Positions 34,001 to 43,284 of a DNA stretch of 64,000 nucleotides are shown one piece after another (positions within the stretch are counted from its first letter, which is position 1; every line of letters begins with the position of its first letter). A program made the translations under genes and the position numbers. The stretch is from Streptomyces geranii (lineage in GTDB: Bacteria > Actinomycetota > Actinomycetes > Streptomycetales > Streptomycetaceae): the NCBI RefSeq assembly GCF_002954775.1, contig NZ_PJME01000011.1:62001-126000 (forward strand), read 5' to 3'. Below the pieces are notes generated by a model. It was not told where the DNA came from. It did no database searches and saw only the letters and a list, made by a program, of their open reading frames with translations.

Positions 34001-37000
34001 GGGTCCACGGCGGTCTTCTGCCGGCCCAGCAGGTCGTACGTCCACTTCCAGACGTTCTTGCCGGTCGTGTCGGTGACCTGTTCGAGGCGACCGGCCTTGT
34101 CGTAGTCGTAGTTCGTGGTGCGTGCGACGCCGGAGGTGTCGGCCGACTCGTACTCGACGAGCTTCGTGGTGCGGCCCTGGGCGTCGTTCCAGGTGGTGCT
34201 TGGGGTGCTGCCCGGCGGCGGGATCGTGGTCGTGTGGTCGCCGTGGTACTGGCGGTCGCCGCGCCACTTCGTCGTCCCCGCGACCTTGAACAGCGTCGCC
34301 GTCGAGCGGCCCGAACCGTCGTACACCGTCTCCGTGGCGGGCGGGGTGCCGCCCACCGCCGCCGACGAGTCGACGAGCGTCGTGCTCGGGTCGTCCAGGT
34401 TGTAGAACGGCCCGTGCTGGACGATCGCCAACCCGCGCGAGTCGTACTCGGTCAGGTTCAGGACCCGGCCCGTGTTCGGCGTCGGCGACTGGGTCTGGCG
34501 TTCGCGCAGCAGGCCGTCGTACAGGGCGTGGGCGACCGTCACGTTGCCGTTCGCGCGCAGGGTCTTCGTCGTGACGTAGGTCGGGGCGTCGGCTCGGATG
34601 CCGTAGACGTACTCCGTGTCGGGTACGTCCGTCGCCTTCGCGTGGCCCGGCAGCCAGACCTTCGTCAGGCGGCCCAGGGCGTCGTAACTCAGGTCCGTGC
34701 GCTGGGAGTTGGCGTCGATCGTGCTGGTGACGAGGCCGAACGCCGGGTCCACCACCGATGCCGTGCTCTGGCCCGTGCCGCCGGTCGCCGCCGGTGGCGT
34801 CGTGACCTTCATGCCCGTGACCGGGCCGCCCGTCGCCGGGGTGTAGGAGGTGACGGTCTTGTTGTCCTTGGTGTCGTAACTCGCCGTCACCCGGCCGTGG
34901 ATGTCGTACTCGGTGCGGCCGACCGTCTGCAGCGTCGGCGTCCCGTCCGTGCCGTAGCCGGTGACCCGGCGCGACGACGACACCTCGCCCTGCGTGGGCT
35001 CGGCGCCGTACGCCAGACCGTCGTACACCGTGCGTACGTCGGAGATCGCGTCGCCGGGAAGGGACGCGGCCGTGTCGCAGTTGACCGCAACCGTCGAGAC
35101 CCGCTTCACCAGCGTGAGCAGGGTCTTCGCGTCGTTACGGGCGTACTCGTAGCGCGTGCAGGAGTCGTCGGACGCGTCCGTGTTGGCCTTGTCAGCACCC
35201 ACGTCACCCAGGTCCGAGGACTTCAGCAGCATGCCGTAGGAGTCGTAGTCGTGGACTATCGCCGTGCGCCGGACCGCCGAACCGTCCAGTGCCGTACGGG
35301 TGTCCACCCTTGCGGTGCCGGTCAGTTGGGCCTTGTCCGAGCCCTCCGTCGCCGTCGCGGCCGACAGCCAGGGTGTGTTGACCGAGCCGCTGATCTCCTT
35401 GGCCGTGCGGTCGGCCGCCGTGTCCGCCGGGACCGAGGAGTAGGTGCGCGTTTCGAGCAGGTAGCTCTGGAGGCGGTCGGCGTCCTCGACTCGCGTTCCG
35501 TCGGAGGCCGTTGTCCAGACGTCCTCCGTGCCGCCGTCCTCGTTCGCGCGGTCGCCGTCCATGCCGCGCAGGAAGGTGCTCTCGGCGCTGAGTTGCTGGG
35601 TGGTGGAGTCACCGGTGACCGTGCGGACCGTGCGGAAGCCCCGGAACTGCGACCAGGTCTTCTTCTTGGCCTTGGCGATCTCGCTGTCGTCGTAGCGCCA
35701 GGCCGCGCCGCCGTAGTAGCTGTACCTGGTGACCGTGTCGACGCCGGGGACCGTCGCGTCGTCCTCCGTGACCGTGTCCACCACGTACTTGTGGAACCAG
35801 TCCTCGTCCTCCCCGATCGTGCCCTCCTCCGACCAGAAGGACGGGAAGCACAACTTCGTGTTGCTGGAGGGGGTGCGGGTCTCGCCCGCCTTGCACTCGG
35901 TGTCCTTGTACGTCACCGAGGTGACGCCGCCGGTCTCCGAACGGATCGCCCTGATACGCCACTTGCCCATCGGGAGGCGGCCGTCGGTGTTGGCGTAGAC
36001 GCGGTTGTTGTTCTTGACGCCGTAGAAGACCGTCTTGAGGCCCTCGCTGGTGGCGCCGTTCGCCTTGCCGGTGTGGGTGATCGACTGGAGCCACAGGGAG
36101 GCGGTCGAACCGTCGCCCGTGTCGGGGTAACTCTGGTCCAGGGTCCAGGTGTCGACGGGCGCGTAGGTGCCCGCCGACTTGCGGATCTCCGTCGTCACCG
36201 ACGTCAGGCGCTTGCGGGAGAAGAAGGACGGCGACCACTGCTCCTCGCAGGAGTCCTCGTCCTTGCAGATCTGGTCGAAGGGCACGTCCGGCCAGGAGGC
36301 GGCCGTGTCCTCCTTCAGGTCGCCGGGTTCGCAGTCGGCGGCAGCCGCCTTGCAGCGTTCGGCCGTGCCGAAGACGACCCGGGCCGGGGCCTCGGAGGTC
36401 TGGTCGGTGCCCTTGCGCTCGCCGTACTCGATGCGCTTCAGGTAGCCGCCCCGGTCGTAGGCGACGGAGACGTCGTCACGGTTGGCGCCGTAGCGGTTGG
36501 TCTCCTTCTCCCAGTACAGGGTCATCGAGTTGTCGTGCGTGTCGAGGACGTAGTCCAGGTTCCAGCGCCAGGTCTGGTTGCAGCGCGACTCCTTGAAGGT
36601 GTCGCCGTGGCAGGGCTCGCCGGAGTCGTCGCCGTAGACGGGGGTCTGCCAGGCGGAGTCCTGGACGCCCTCGCCGTCGTCGGCGGTGCGCTTGTTGCGG
36701 CCGAAGTAGTAGCGGGTGCCGTCGGTCGTGGTGACGAGCCAGAACTCCTTGCTGTCACCGGAGTTGAAGCCGCCGGACCAGCGCTCGATCTTCGTCCCGT
36801 CGTCCGTCTTCAGACGCCAGGTGCCTTCGAGCTTCATGTCCGGGTTGCCGTCGAGGGTCTTCGACGAGTCCGCGCCGGACTTCTTCACCAGCTCGCCGTT
36901 GCGGCCACCGAACGACATGGTGGCGTTGTCGGAGTGCCAGCACTGGTCGTACTTCTCCTCGCCCTCCTCGTCGTGACCGTCGTCCTTGCAGGAGCGGTAG

Positions 37001-38130
37001 GAGCGCTCGATGTAGCCCTGGGAGAGGTCGAAGCCCTCGCCGACCCAGCTGGTCTGACCGCTGGTGGAGGACGTACGGCCGTCCACCGAGCCGGAGTTGT
37101 AGGAGAGGCTCAGCTGCGGGGAGGGGCCGGCGACAGCGGGCGGCACCCGGAGCGGGTACTGCCAGGAGAACGAACCCGAGTTGCCTGCCATCTGCCAGGT
37201 GCCCGCCGGTGTCAACGGGGTCGCCGCGAAGCTGCCGTTGGGGCCCGAGGAGCCCGCCGAGACGGCAAGTACCGTCGCTGCGGCGGCCGTTGCGCGTACA
37301 CCCTTGACGGTGCCGGGTACGGTCACCTCCGCCGTCAGCGTGCCCGACTTGGCGTCGTTGGTCGTCGGGAGCGCCTTGCCGGGGGCGCAGTTGGCGGCGG
37401 CAGGGTTGGTGAGCGCACACGCCGGGAGCTGGACGAGGCGGAGCCGGGAGGCCCAGTCGCCGCCGTACGCCCGCGCGAACTTGCTGTAGTCGACCTCGAC
37501 GGCGACCTTGCCCGCCGAAGCAGCCGGGCCGACCGGGTTCGCGCTGTCGGCCCTGGTCAGCGTCAGTACCGGGCCGTCCATGCCCGCCCGTCGCGCCGAC
37601 GCGCGGTCCAGGACGCGTACCGAGACCTTGCCGGGGACCTTGGACGCGAGGGTCCGGGCTGCCTCGGTGCGGGTGGCCTTCCTGGTGGAGACGAGGCCGG
37701 AGCGGACCGACGCGGGCGCGGACACGCGCACCGGGAGCGAGCCCGCGGCGCCCTCGACTGCCGCCTGGGACCTGGTCAGTCGGCCGGTCAGGGCCTGCTT
37801 CCGCAGGGTGGCCAGGGGCAGTTGGGCCACCGCGGTACCGGCCGTCGGCCACACCCCCTTGGGCGTCGCCGTGCGGGACGCCTTCGTCGCGTCGTCCGAC
37901 GGTACGGCGAAGGTGTCCCAGAGGATCGGCGCGACCGGGACCGACTCCATGGTCTGCGTCTTGGGCCGGCGCTGCTCCCGCGCCTGTTCGTCCACCTCGG
38001 CCCACGCGGGCGTCTGGAGGAGGGTGATGCCGAGGACGCCGACGAGTCCGGCGGCGACGGCACGTCCGGCGGCCCGGACCCGTCTTCTCGGCTCGGGTGG
38101 GGTGGGGGGTGCCCCCGTGCGAATGCGCAT
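31090..38130 (-). CDS. RHS-repeat polymorphic toxin with inserted ricin-type lectin domain
   Basis: ATG at 38130 after GAGAGG; 2346 residues. A signal peptide (AVAAGLVGVLGITLLQTPAWA) leads to an SpvB-like region (PPAVAGPSPQLSLSYNSG) and many YD/RHS repeats (YDxxGR) from about 1000 to 2030. A ricin B-type lectin is inserted at about 1768-1885 (CVDVQGSATAAGTPIQVYTC, GRCLDIPSS). The RHS core ends with YDPATGRFLTVDPVLDL and YAYGRNNPIAFPDPTG near 2060. The variable C-terminus has a hydrophobic helix-rich part, a Lys/Pro linker and a final domain with VYAGHGTFGKNTKQMMVPQG and TTLHFYIPHKRTLPDSVG, which I tentatively liken to the Stv putative-adhesin fold. It is probably exported, forms a shell and delivers its C-terminus to rivals. 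The LamG/DNRLRE gene upstream is its usual partner. Confidence 0.9.
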   Translation of the reverse strand: MRIRTGAPPTPPEPRRRVRAAGRAVAAGLVGVLGITLLQTPAWAEVDEQAREQRRPKTQTMESVPVAPILWDTFAVPSDDATKASRTATPKGVWPTAGTAVAQLPLATLRKQALTGRLTRSQAAVEGAAGSLPVRVSAPASVRSGLVSTRKATRTEAARTLASKVPGKVSVRVLDRASARRAGMDGPVLTLTRADSANPVGPAASAGKVAVEVDYSKFARAYGGDWASRLRLVQLPACALTNPAAANCAPGKALPTTNDAKSGTLTAEVTVPGTVKGVRATAAAATVLAVSAGSSGPNGSFAATPLTPAGTWQMAGNSGSFSWQYPLRVPPAVAGPSPQLSLSYNSGSVDGRTSSTSGQTSWVGEGFDLSQGYIERSYRSCKDDGHDEEGEEKYDQCWHSDNATMSFGGRNGELVKKSGADSSKTLDGNPDMKLEGTWRLKTDDGTKIERWSGGFNSGDSKEFWLVTTTDGTRYYFGRNKRTADDGEGVQDSAWQTPVYGDDSGEPCHGDTFKESRCNQTWRWNLDYVLDTHDNSMTLYWEKETNRYGANRDDVSVAYDRGGYLKRIEYGERKGTDQTSEAPARVVFGTAERCKAAAADCEPGDLKEDTAASWPDVPFDQICKDEDSCEEQWSPSFFSRKRLTSVTTEIRKSAGTYAPVDTWTLDQSYPDTGDGSTASLWLQSITHTGKANGATSEGLKTVFYGVKNNNRVYANTDGRLPMGKWRIRAIRSETGGVTSVTYKDTECKAGETRTPSSNTKLCFPSFWSEEGTIGEDEDWFHKYVVDTVTEDDATVPGVDTVTRYSYYGGAAWRYDDSEIAKAKKKTWSQFRGFRTVRTVTGDSTTQQLSAESTFLRGMDGDRANEDGGTEDVWTTASDGTRVEDADRLQSYLLETRTYSSVPADTAADRTAKEISGSVNTPWLSAATATEGSDKAQLTGTARVDTRTALDGSAVRRTAIVHDYDSYGMLLKSSDLGDVGADKANTDASDDSCTRYEYARNDAKTLLTLVKRVSTVAVNCDTAASLPGDAISDVRTVYDGLAYGAEPTQGEVSSSRRVTGYGTDGTPTLQTVGRTEYDIHGRVTASYDTKDNKTVTSYTPATGGPVTGMKVTTPPAATGGTGQSTASVVDPAFGLVTSTIDANSQRTDLSYDALGRLTKVWLPGHAKATDVPDTEYVYGIRADAPTYVTTKTLRANGNVTVAHALYDGLLRERQTQSPTPNTGRVLNLTEYDSRGLAIVQHGPFYNLDDPSTTLVDSSAAVGGTPPATETVYDGSGRSTATLFKVAGTTKWRGDRQYHGDHTTTIPPPGSTPSTTWNDAQGRTTKLVEYESADTSGVARTTNYDYDKAGRLEQVTDTTGKNVWKWTYDLLGRQKTAVDPDKGTTSMTYDEFDQVKTTTDALAQTLTYTYDNLGRTTKIANGTTVLNSWLYDTVSPNGIGRLTSTSSFSGGNEYKSTVESYDANGRPTKTTVTVPTAETGLAGSYTTTAEYRTDGTPKSMTLPAAANLASEKLSYGYNLAGQPVYSYGTTDYVRDTTYSNFGEPLQHTLGTSSAAKQTWLTNFYEEGTRRLARTRLDRESVTTPDADLNYVYDASGNVTKLADTPEGKTADVQCFQYDYLRRLTDAWTQTSTTCAKPTAGSTIGGPAPYWHQYAYDAAGNRTQETRNPVNPAAGGTSAQRVTSTYTPNTAGTFPVHALRSTAVKTETLNTAGAVTATTNTTDGYGYDAAGNTVARTKQASALGAAADQVLRYNSQGRLASTSKVGEKGQVTGLAGKCVDVQGSATAAGTPIQVYTCGTTDAQNWELTREGQLKALNVCAEPASSAQSAAVQVQPCDAADAAQKWTVRDDGGLRHTASGRCLDIPSSVTTDGTDLKLYDCNGTTAQRWVFAKHTSYVYDVSGQRLIRREYGKSTLYLGDTELTVDTKNTPATTDDVKAAVRYYTFGGATVAIRTSPTQVHWLGGGYNGTAEISVDATTQAVTQRRTTPFGQIRGPAGAIPGQKGFVGSTNDPGSGLVHMGARQYDPATGRFLTVDPVLDLTDPQHLNAYAYGRNNPIAFPDPTGLWWGWSDIGHAALDVVGLVPVFGEAADVINGAWYLAEGNYVDAALSFSSAIPLAGYAATAAKGAKYADEAIDAAKAVDKTVDAASDAKAATKAADEVVPPPAPKPKEAPKPEKPAKPKDEAGERGSGASSKKTTRKDANDQPTVVKGRDQKNVGVKDKGPESVTTGKRAGGDTVYAGHGTFGKNTKQMMVPQGTTLHFYIPHKRTLPDSVGTAVERGGAGAPDVVESFGPGSILPDYIISPPTNLNIMGGSRTVTEAVNISKVISQGMGDVHMAICRQFDPFEFTL

Positions 38131-38261
38131 GACAAGCCTCTCTGCTGGTGCTCTTGATGCGAAGGCGTGATGAGTGCGAAGGCGTGAAAGGCGGCGCCCG
38201 CAGGCCGGTCGTGCCGTGCGGGCGCCGTAGGAGAACTGGCTGTAGGTGAACTGCCGCCGGG

Positions 38262-41159
38262 TCAGTCGGAGTTGGCGGCCTTGTCGATGTCACGGGCGCC
38301 GAGGACCGTCGGGTACACCCGGATGTCGTCGATGTCGCCCTTGAACGGGTTGGCGAACGCCCCGCTCCAGCGGGCCCGGCCGACCTGGAAGCCGCCGTCG
38401 GCGTGCCAGACCTTCGTCGGGTCGTACGTCGTACCGTCGTCACCGGACGGGATGACCTGGTCGGAGCCCTGCTCGATCCCGTTGACGTACAGCGTCACCG
38501 AGTTCCTCGACGGGTCGAACACCCCTGCCAGATGGACCCACTTGCCGACCGGCGAGGCGCCCGGCACGGAGGCCTTCGCCCGTGCCGCGTCCGTCCCGGT
38601 GGCGGCGTCGCGGTGGCGGCCGAAGACCCAGCCGAGGCTGGTGGACCAGTACAGGGCGAAGCCGTTGCCGTTGGCGCCGGTCTGGCTGACGACCGCCCGG
38701 TTCTCGCTCACGTCGGAGACCTTGGCGCGGGCCATGACGGTGAAGCCCTGCCGGGTGTCCACCAGGTTCGCGGCGGTGCCGAAGCCGGTCGCCGTGCCGT
38801 CGAAGCGGATCGCCCTGTCGGTGGCGACGCCGGAGTTGCTGCCCGCGACCCAGCTGCCGCCGCTGAGCGTCAGCGGGTCCAGGTCGGTGCCGGTCCCGGA
38901 CGCGGAGTCGGCGCCGGTGGTGCCGGTCGTCTCGTCCAGCCGGTACGAGGCCACCGCGCACTGCTCGGCGGGCGGGTCGTCACAGGCACGCCCGGACTGG
39001 AAGACGTAGTCCTCGACCGGACCGACGTTGCCCGCGTCGTCCACGCTGGCGACCGAGAGCACGTTGAGCCCGAACCTCGGTACCGCGACCCCGACCCCGG
39101 TGGCGGCGGCGCCGCGCGTGGCCGGGTCGGTCGAGGCGGCCAGGGTGTCGGTGTTGAGGCCGTAGACGTAGCGGTCCACGTCGTTGCCGTAGGCCGGGTC
39201 GACCGAGCCGTTGGGCGCGAAGGAGAAGGTCGGCGTGGTGCCCGACAGGATGTCGCCGGTCGTCTCCAGGGTCACCTTCGGCTTCGTGGAGGGCCGGGTG
39301 TTGTCGTACGAGAACTCGCACCAGTCGGACCAGGGGCCCGGATCGATGCCGTCGGTGGCCTGGGCGTGCCAGTGGTAGGTGTGCCCGTGCTTGAGGTTCC
39401 CGGCCGGGATGGCCTTCTCCATCACGCCGTCCGCCTTGTACGCCGTCCACAGGTCGCCGTACACCTGCACGTCGTCCGCGTTGGGGAGCATGTCCCAAAC
39501 CCGGTACAGGGAACGGACGTTGTGCGGGTCGGGGTCGGTGACGTCGACCGTCAGGACGGGGGTGTCGTCCCGGATGAAGGGGCGGGCGGCGCCGGTGACA
39601 CAGCCCGTGGTCGGGCTGGTGGTGCGCTCGTTGGCCGGTTTGCTCGGGATCGTGTTGTAGAAGATCTGGAGGGTGCCGGAGCTGCCCTTGAACCGCTTCC
39701 AGCTGCCCGTCGCGTCCTCGTCGGCGGCGCGCAGCGAGAAGGCGATCAGCGAACCGGTGCCCGCCTTGGAGCGGACGGTGGCGGTCAGGTTCTCGTTCGT
39801 CTCGTCGGGGTTGTCGTTGAAGGCGACGTCGGCGTTCTCACAGCCGTGTTCCTCGTTGCCGAAGGCCACCTTGCGGTCGCCCATCAGGTTGCCGTCGGCG
39901 GGCTTGTTGTTCCAGTTGGTGGCCTTGGAGAGCTTCGCCGCGTCGACGAGGTGCAGATTCACCCAGCTCGGGGTGCAGTTGTAGGCGAAGGTCTCGTAGA
40001 CGTGGAAGGTCGCGTCGTAGATCTTGCGGTTCTCCCAGCCGTCCAGGTTGTACTCGAAGTACATGCGGCCCACGTACGGGGAGCCGCAACCGGCGCCCAC
40101 ACAGCGGCCGATGCCCTTGTCGTCCTCGAAGTTGGGGTATTCGGTGGCCGGGGAGGCCGAGTTGGCCCAGGTGTAGAAGGAACGGGACGCGGACTTGTCG
40201 GGCTTGTCGACGGCCAGCGGCGGGTCGATGTACAGCGGCAGCGAGGCCGCGTCCACCGAGGCGAGCAGCGCCGGGTCCGGGGTGAGGGTGACCGAGTCGG
40301 CGTCGATGTCCAGGGCGACCTGGGCGTGGCTGTCACCGGGCATGGGCGCCTCGGCGGGGTCCTCGCGCAGGGCGTCCTTGTCGGCGTCGGCCGAGGCGTT
40401 GGCGCGCGCCTCGCTGCCGGAGTCCCACATCAGGGGCGTACCGCCGGAGAAGACGGAGTCGCCGGTCACCGCGTCGACGACGGAGATGCCGCCGGCCGCG
40501 TTCTCCTCGATCCGCAGGCCCTCGCTGGTCTGCGTCAGCTCGATCTCGGCCAGTTCGGGGTCGTCGGCGGCGTCCTCGGTGCGGACGACGAGGATCTGCC
40601 GGAACCCCTCGGCGCCGGCGGTCATGTGGAGGTCGACGCCGGGGAGTACGGAGCGGTACTCGGCGGTGTCGCCGTTCAGGACCGGCGGCGGCAGCGGGGT
40701 CGGCCAATTGAGGGCGGCGGAGCGGCCGGAGTCCTCGACGGCGACGAGCGGGTCGGTACCGCCGCCGGAGAACTCGACGTCGATCAGGGCGGTACGGGGG
40801 CCGACCGAGCCGTCCGGCTTGACCTCAAGGTCGGTGTCGATGTCCTTCCAGGAACCGTCCGGCTGCGGCGCCCAGCGCGGGGCGGCGGACAGCTCGCTGC
40901 GGAATCGCCCGTCGGGCTGGGCGAACACCCGCTCGTTCACGTCCCGTTCGGCGATCACCTCGACGGGTTCGCCGGTCTCGCGGGCCAGTTGGGAAGCCGT
41001 CTCGGACGGTGTGGCCGAGGCGTCCGTCTCCGTCGAGGCGGCCTGCGGCCGGTCCTCGGCGGTGGCGCCTGCGGCCAACGCCCCCACCAGCAGCGCCGGT
41101 GTGAGCACCAGCGCCATGGCGCGGGCCCCGACCCGTCTTCGGGCACGACTGATCGTCAT
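38262..41159 (-). CDS. Secreted LamG/DNRLRE-domain protein paired with the RHS toxin
   Basis: ATG at 41159 after GGGGGGAG; 965 residues. Signal peptide (ARAMALVLTPALLVGALAAG), then a beta-rich region on the mature N-terminus (WAPQPDGSWKDIDTDLEVKP), a DNRLRE-type module with YVGRMYFEYNLDG and KATNWNNKP (about 350-500), FnIII-like segments (HGHTYHWHAQATDG) and a C-terminal LamG jelly roll (about 740-950; GFTVMARAKVSDVSENRAVV, WVHLAGVFDPSRNSVTLYVN, GDIDDIRVYPTVL). Such proteins lie immediately upstream of RHS toxins in Streptomyces and probably bind glycans or help assemble the toxin outside the cell. The gap to the RHS gene is 131 bases. Confidence 0.88.
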   Translation of the reverse strand: MTISRARRRVGARAMALVLTPALLVGALAAGATAEDRPQAASTETDASATPSETASQLARETGEPVEVIAERDVNERVFAQPDGRFRSELSAAPRWAPQPDGSWKDIDTDLEVKPDGSVGPRTALIDVEFSGGGTDPLVAVEDSGRSAALNWPTPLPPPVLNGDTAEYRSVLPGVDLHMTAGAEGFRQILVVRTEDAADDPELAEIELTQTSEGLRIEENAAGGISVVDAVTGDSVFSGGTPLMWDSGSEARANASADADKDALREDPAEAPMPGDSHAQVALDIDADSVTLTPDPALLASVDAASLPLYIDPPLAVDKPDKSASRSFYTWANSASPATEYPNFEDDKGIGRCVGAGCGSPYVGRMYFEYNLDGWENRKIYDATFHVYETFAYNCTPSWVNLHLVDAAKLSKATNWNNKPADGNLMGDRKVAFGNEEHGCENADVAFNDNPDETNENLTATVRSKAGTGSLIAFSLRAADEDATGSWKRFKGSSGTLQIFYNTIPSKPANERTTSPTTGCVTGAARPFIRDDTPVLTVDVTDPDPHNVRSLYRVWDMLPNADDVQVYGDLWTAYKADGVMEKAIPAGNLKHGHTYHWHAQATDGIDPGPWSDWCEFSYDNTRPSTKPKVTLETTGDILSGTTPTFSFAPNGSVDPAYGNDVDRYVYGLNTDTLAASTDPATRGAAATGVGVAVPRFGLNVLSVASVDDAGNVGPVEDYVFQSGRACDDPPAEQCAVASYRLDETTGTTGADSASGTGTDLDPLTLSGGSWVAGSNSGVATDRAIRFDGTATGFGTAANLVDTRQGFTVMARAKVSDVSENRAVVSQTGANGNGFALYWSTSLGWVFGRHRDAATGTDAARAKASVPGASPVGKWVHLAGVFDPSRNSVTLYVNGIEQGSDQVIPSGDDGTTYDPTKVWHADGGFQVGRARWSGAFANPFKGDIDDIRVYPTVLGARDIDKAANSD

Positions 41160-41358
41160 CTACCACTCCCCCCGTTCCGGCGGTCGACCGGATCACGTGA
41201 ACTTCTGTGAACACCATGTGTGGCGTATGTGGAGGTGAGCGTAAATGGCCAACTCCCCTTTGTCTGGCGGGATTTAGGCGGGCGAATCTCCTACGGCCGG
41301 GCCAAGCAGGGCAATTGAACGGGTGATTTACCTCACCGAAATTCCGTGCAACGGATCA

Positions 41359-41383
41359 GGGCCGTCACGGACCGTGTCGGCCC
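41359..41383. promoter_or_regulatory. 25-base palindrome upstream of the PP2C gene
   Basis: GGGCCGTCACGG and CCGTGTCGGCCC flank a single A, one mismatched pair in 12. It lies 81 bases before the phosphatase start in a 304-base divergent region (41160-41463). That region also has an AT-rich part near 41265-41345 likely to hold the promoters; nothing else is seen there. Confidence 0.4.
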
Positions 41384-41463
41384 CGGCGACCGGATCTCCT
41401 CAACCGGAGGAACCCTCCGAATTTCCGCGTGCGCTCGTCGCCGCGCCGTGATCGGATGCTGTC

Positions 41464-43236
41464 GTGGGCCGTCAGCGGGCCGGCGACAAGGGCGCGGGCA
41501 AGAGTGGGAGCGAGAGCCGGGGCGTGCGGCCGGGCACGCCGCCGCAGGAGGGCGATCCGGGGTTCTGGCACGCCTGGTCGGCCCGGGTGAGCGAGCTGCT
41601 GGGCCAGACCCTCGACGAGACGCCCGCCGCGATCGGCGTACTCGACACCGGGCTGCGCTACCGCTACGTCAACGCCACCCTGGCCCGGCTGCACGGCATA
41701 CCCGCCGACGAGCACCTCGGCCGTACCGTCGCCGAGGTGGTGCCCGGGGTCGACGCGCGCGAGGAAGTACTGCGTGCCGTGATGGCCGACGGCATCCCGC
41801 GCGAGACCCTCTCCAGCGGCCACACCCGAGCCGCCGCCCCGCCGGAACGCCGCTACTGGCACGGCGCCTACCACCGGCTGCGGCACGAGGGCCGGACCGT
41901 CGGGATCGTCGGCATCCTGCTGGACGTCTCCGCCGCCCGCCAGGAGCAGCGCGAGCTGGAGCGGGCCCGGGAGCGGCTGACCCTGCTGGACGAGGCCGCC
42001 ACCCGGGTCGGCACCACCCTGGACATGGACACCACCTGCCAGGAACTGGCCGAGTTCCTGGTCGCGAAGCTCGCCGACGCCGCCACCGTGAAGGTCCTCC
42101 CCGAGCACGGCACCAGCCGGGCACCCCGGGACGGCTCGCTGCGGCTGCGCCGGGCGGCGCTCGCGGCGACCCCCGAGCTGGAACCGGCGATGCGGGCGCT
42201 GGGCCGGCCCGGCGAGTACGTCGACCACGGGCCCGGCTCGTCCCTCGTGCGCTGTCTCGCGGACGGCCGCCCGGTGATCGACAACCTGCTGGACGAGCAG
42301 GACCCCGACTGCGCCGAGGCGCACACCGGGGACGTCGGCGCCTACCGGGCCGCCGGTATCCACTCCGCGCTGATCGTGCCGCTGACCGCGCGCGGCCACG
42401 ACGTGGGCACGGTCACCATGATCCGGGCGCACGACTCGGCCCTCTTCGACGAGACCGACGCCGTGATCGCCCAGGACCTGGCCGGCCGGGCCGCGATCAG
42501 CCTCGACAACGCCCGCCGCTACACCGCCGAGCACAACGCCGTCGTCCAGCTCCAGCGCGCCCTGCTGGCCGAGCCGGGCCGCCCGCACCCGGACGTCGAC
42601 GTCGCCTACCGCTACCGGCCCGCCGGACGGGGCGTCCTGGTCGGCGGCGACTGGTACGAGACGGTCGCGCTCGGTGACGGCCGGACGCTGCTCGCCCTGG
42701 GCGACGTGATGGGCCACGGGCTGGAGGCGGCCGTCGCGATGAGCCGCTACCAGGCGATGCTGCGCGTGATCGCGGCCCGCGAACCCGCCCCCGACCGCAT
42801 CCTCCTCGAACTCGACGACCTCCTGCACACCACCGCCGCCGACCGCCCCGCGACCTGCGTGATCGCCGTCGCCGACCCGCGCCGGGGCATCTGCACCTTC
42901 GCCAACGCCGGACACCTCCCCCCGGTCCTCTTCGGCCCCGACGGACGCGCCGCCCTCCTCCCGGTCCCGCCGGGCCCGCCCCTGGGCACGGGCGACAGCC
43001 GGTACGTCTCCTACACGGCCCCCTGCCGCCCGGACCACACCCTGCTCCTCTACACCGACGGCCTGGTCGAACGCCGCCACGAGGACATCGACGCGTCCTT
43101 GCGCCGCCTGACGCGGGTACGGGGCCGCCCGGGCCCGGAGGAACTCCTCGACCTGGTCCTGGACGAGGTCGCGCCCGAGGACCCGGAGGACGACATCGCG
43201 CTGGTCGCCGCGAGGTACACGCGGAGCGGAGGCTAG
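41464..43236 (+). CDS. PAS-GAF-PP2C (SpoIIE-type) serine phosphatase
   Basis: GTG at 41464; 590 residues. PAS domain at about 50-160 (ETPAAIGVLDTGLRYRYVNA, RLHGIPADEHLGRTVAEVV), a GAF domain at about 165-345 (LTLLDEAATRVGTTLDMDTT, ALIVPLTARGHDVGTVTMIR) and a SpoIIE phosphatase at about 370-587 with the metal motifs VGGDWYE, GDVMGHGLEAA and DDIALVAARY. These proteins sense a ligand or redox signal and dephosphorylate anti-anti-sigma factors; no such factor lies nearby. Cytoplasmic, no membrane segment. Transcribed apart from the divergent LamG gene. Confidence 0.93.
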   Translation: MGRQRAGDKGAGKSGSESRGVRPGTPPQEGDPGFWHAWSARVSELLGQTLDETPAAIGVLDTGLRYRYVNATLARLHGIPADEHLGRTVAEVVPGVDAREEVLRAVMADGIPRETLSSGHTRAAAPPERRYWHGAYHRLRHEGRTVGIVGILLDVSAARQEQRELERARERLTLLDEAATRVGTTLDMDTTCQELAEFLVAKLADAATVKVLPEHGTSRAPRDGSLRLRRAALAATPELEPAMRALGRPGEYVDHGPGSSLVRCLADGRPVIDNLLDEQDPDCAEAHTGDVGAYRAAGIHSALIVPLTARGHDVGTVTMIRAHDSALFDETDAVIAQDLAGRAAISLDNARRYTAEHNAVVQLQRALLAEPGRPHPDVDVAYRYRPAGRGVLVGGDWYETVALGDGRTLLALGDVMGHGLEAAVAMSRYQAMLRVIAAREPAPDRILLELDDLLHTTAADRPATCVIAVADPRRGICTFANAGHLPPVLFGPDGRAALLPVPPGPPLGTGDSRYVSYTAPCRPDHTLLLYTDGLVERRHEDIDASLRRLTRVRGRPGPEELLDLVLDEVAPEDPEDDIALVAARYTRSGG

Positions 43237-43284
43237 GGTTCCGATCGACCGGGCCCATCGGCCGGGTCTACGGAAAGGAACCCT

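Noticed and set aside
34234..38157. Very long open frame (about 1300 codons) on the + strand opposite the RHS gene
   Set aside because: Arg/Val/Gly/Ala-rich shadow caused by GC-rich codon bias of the real gene; no domain or ribosome site.
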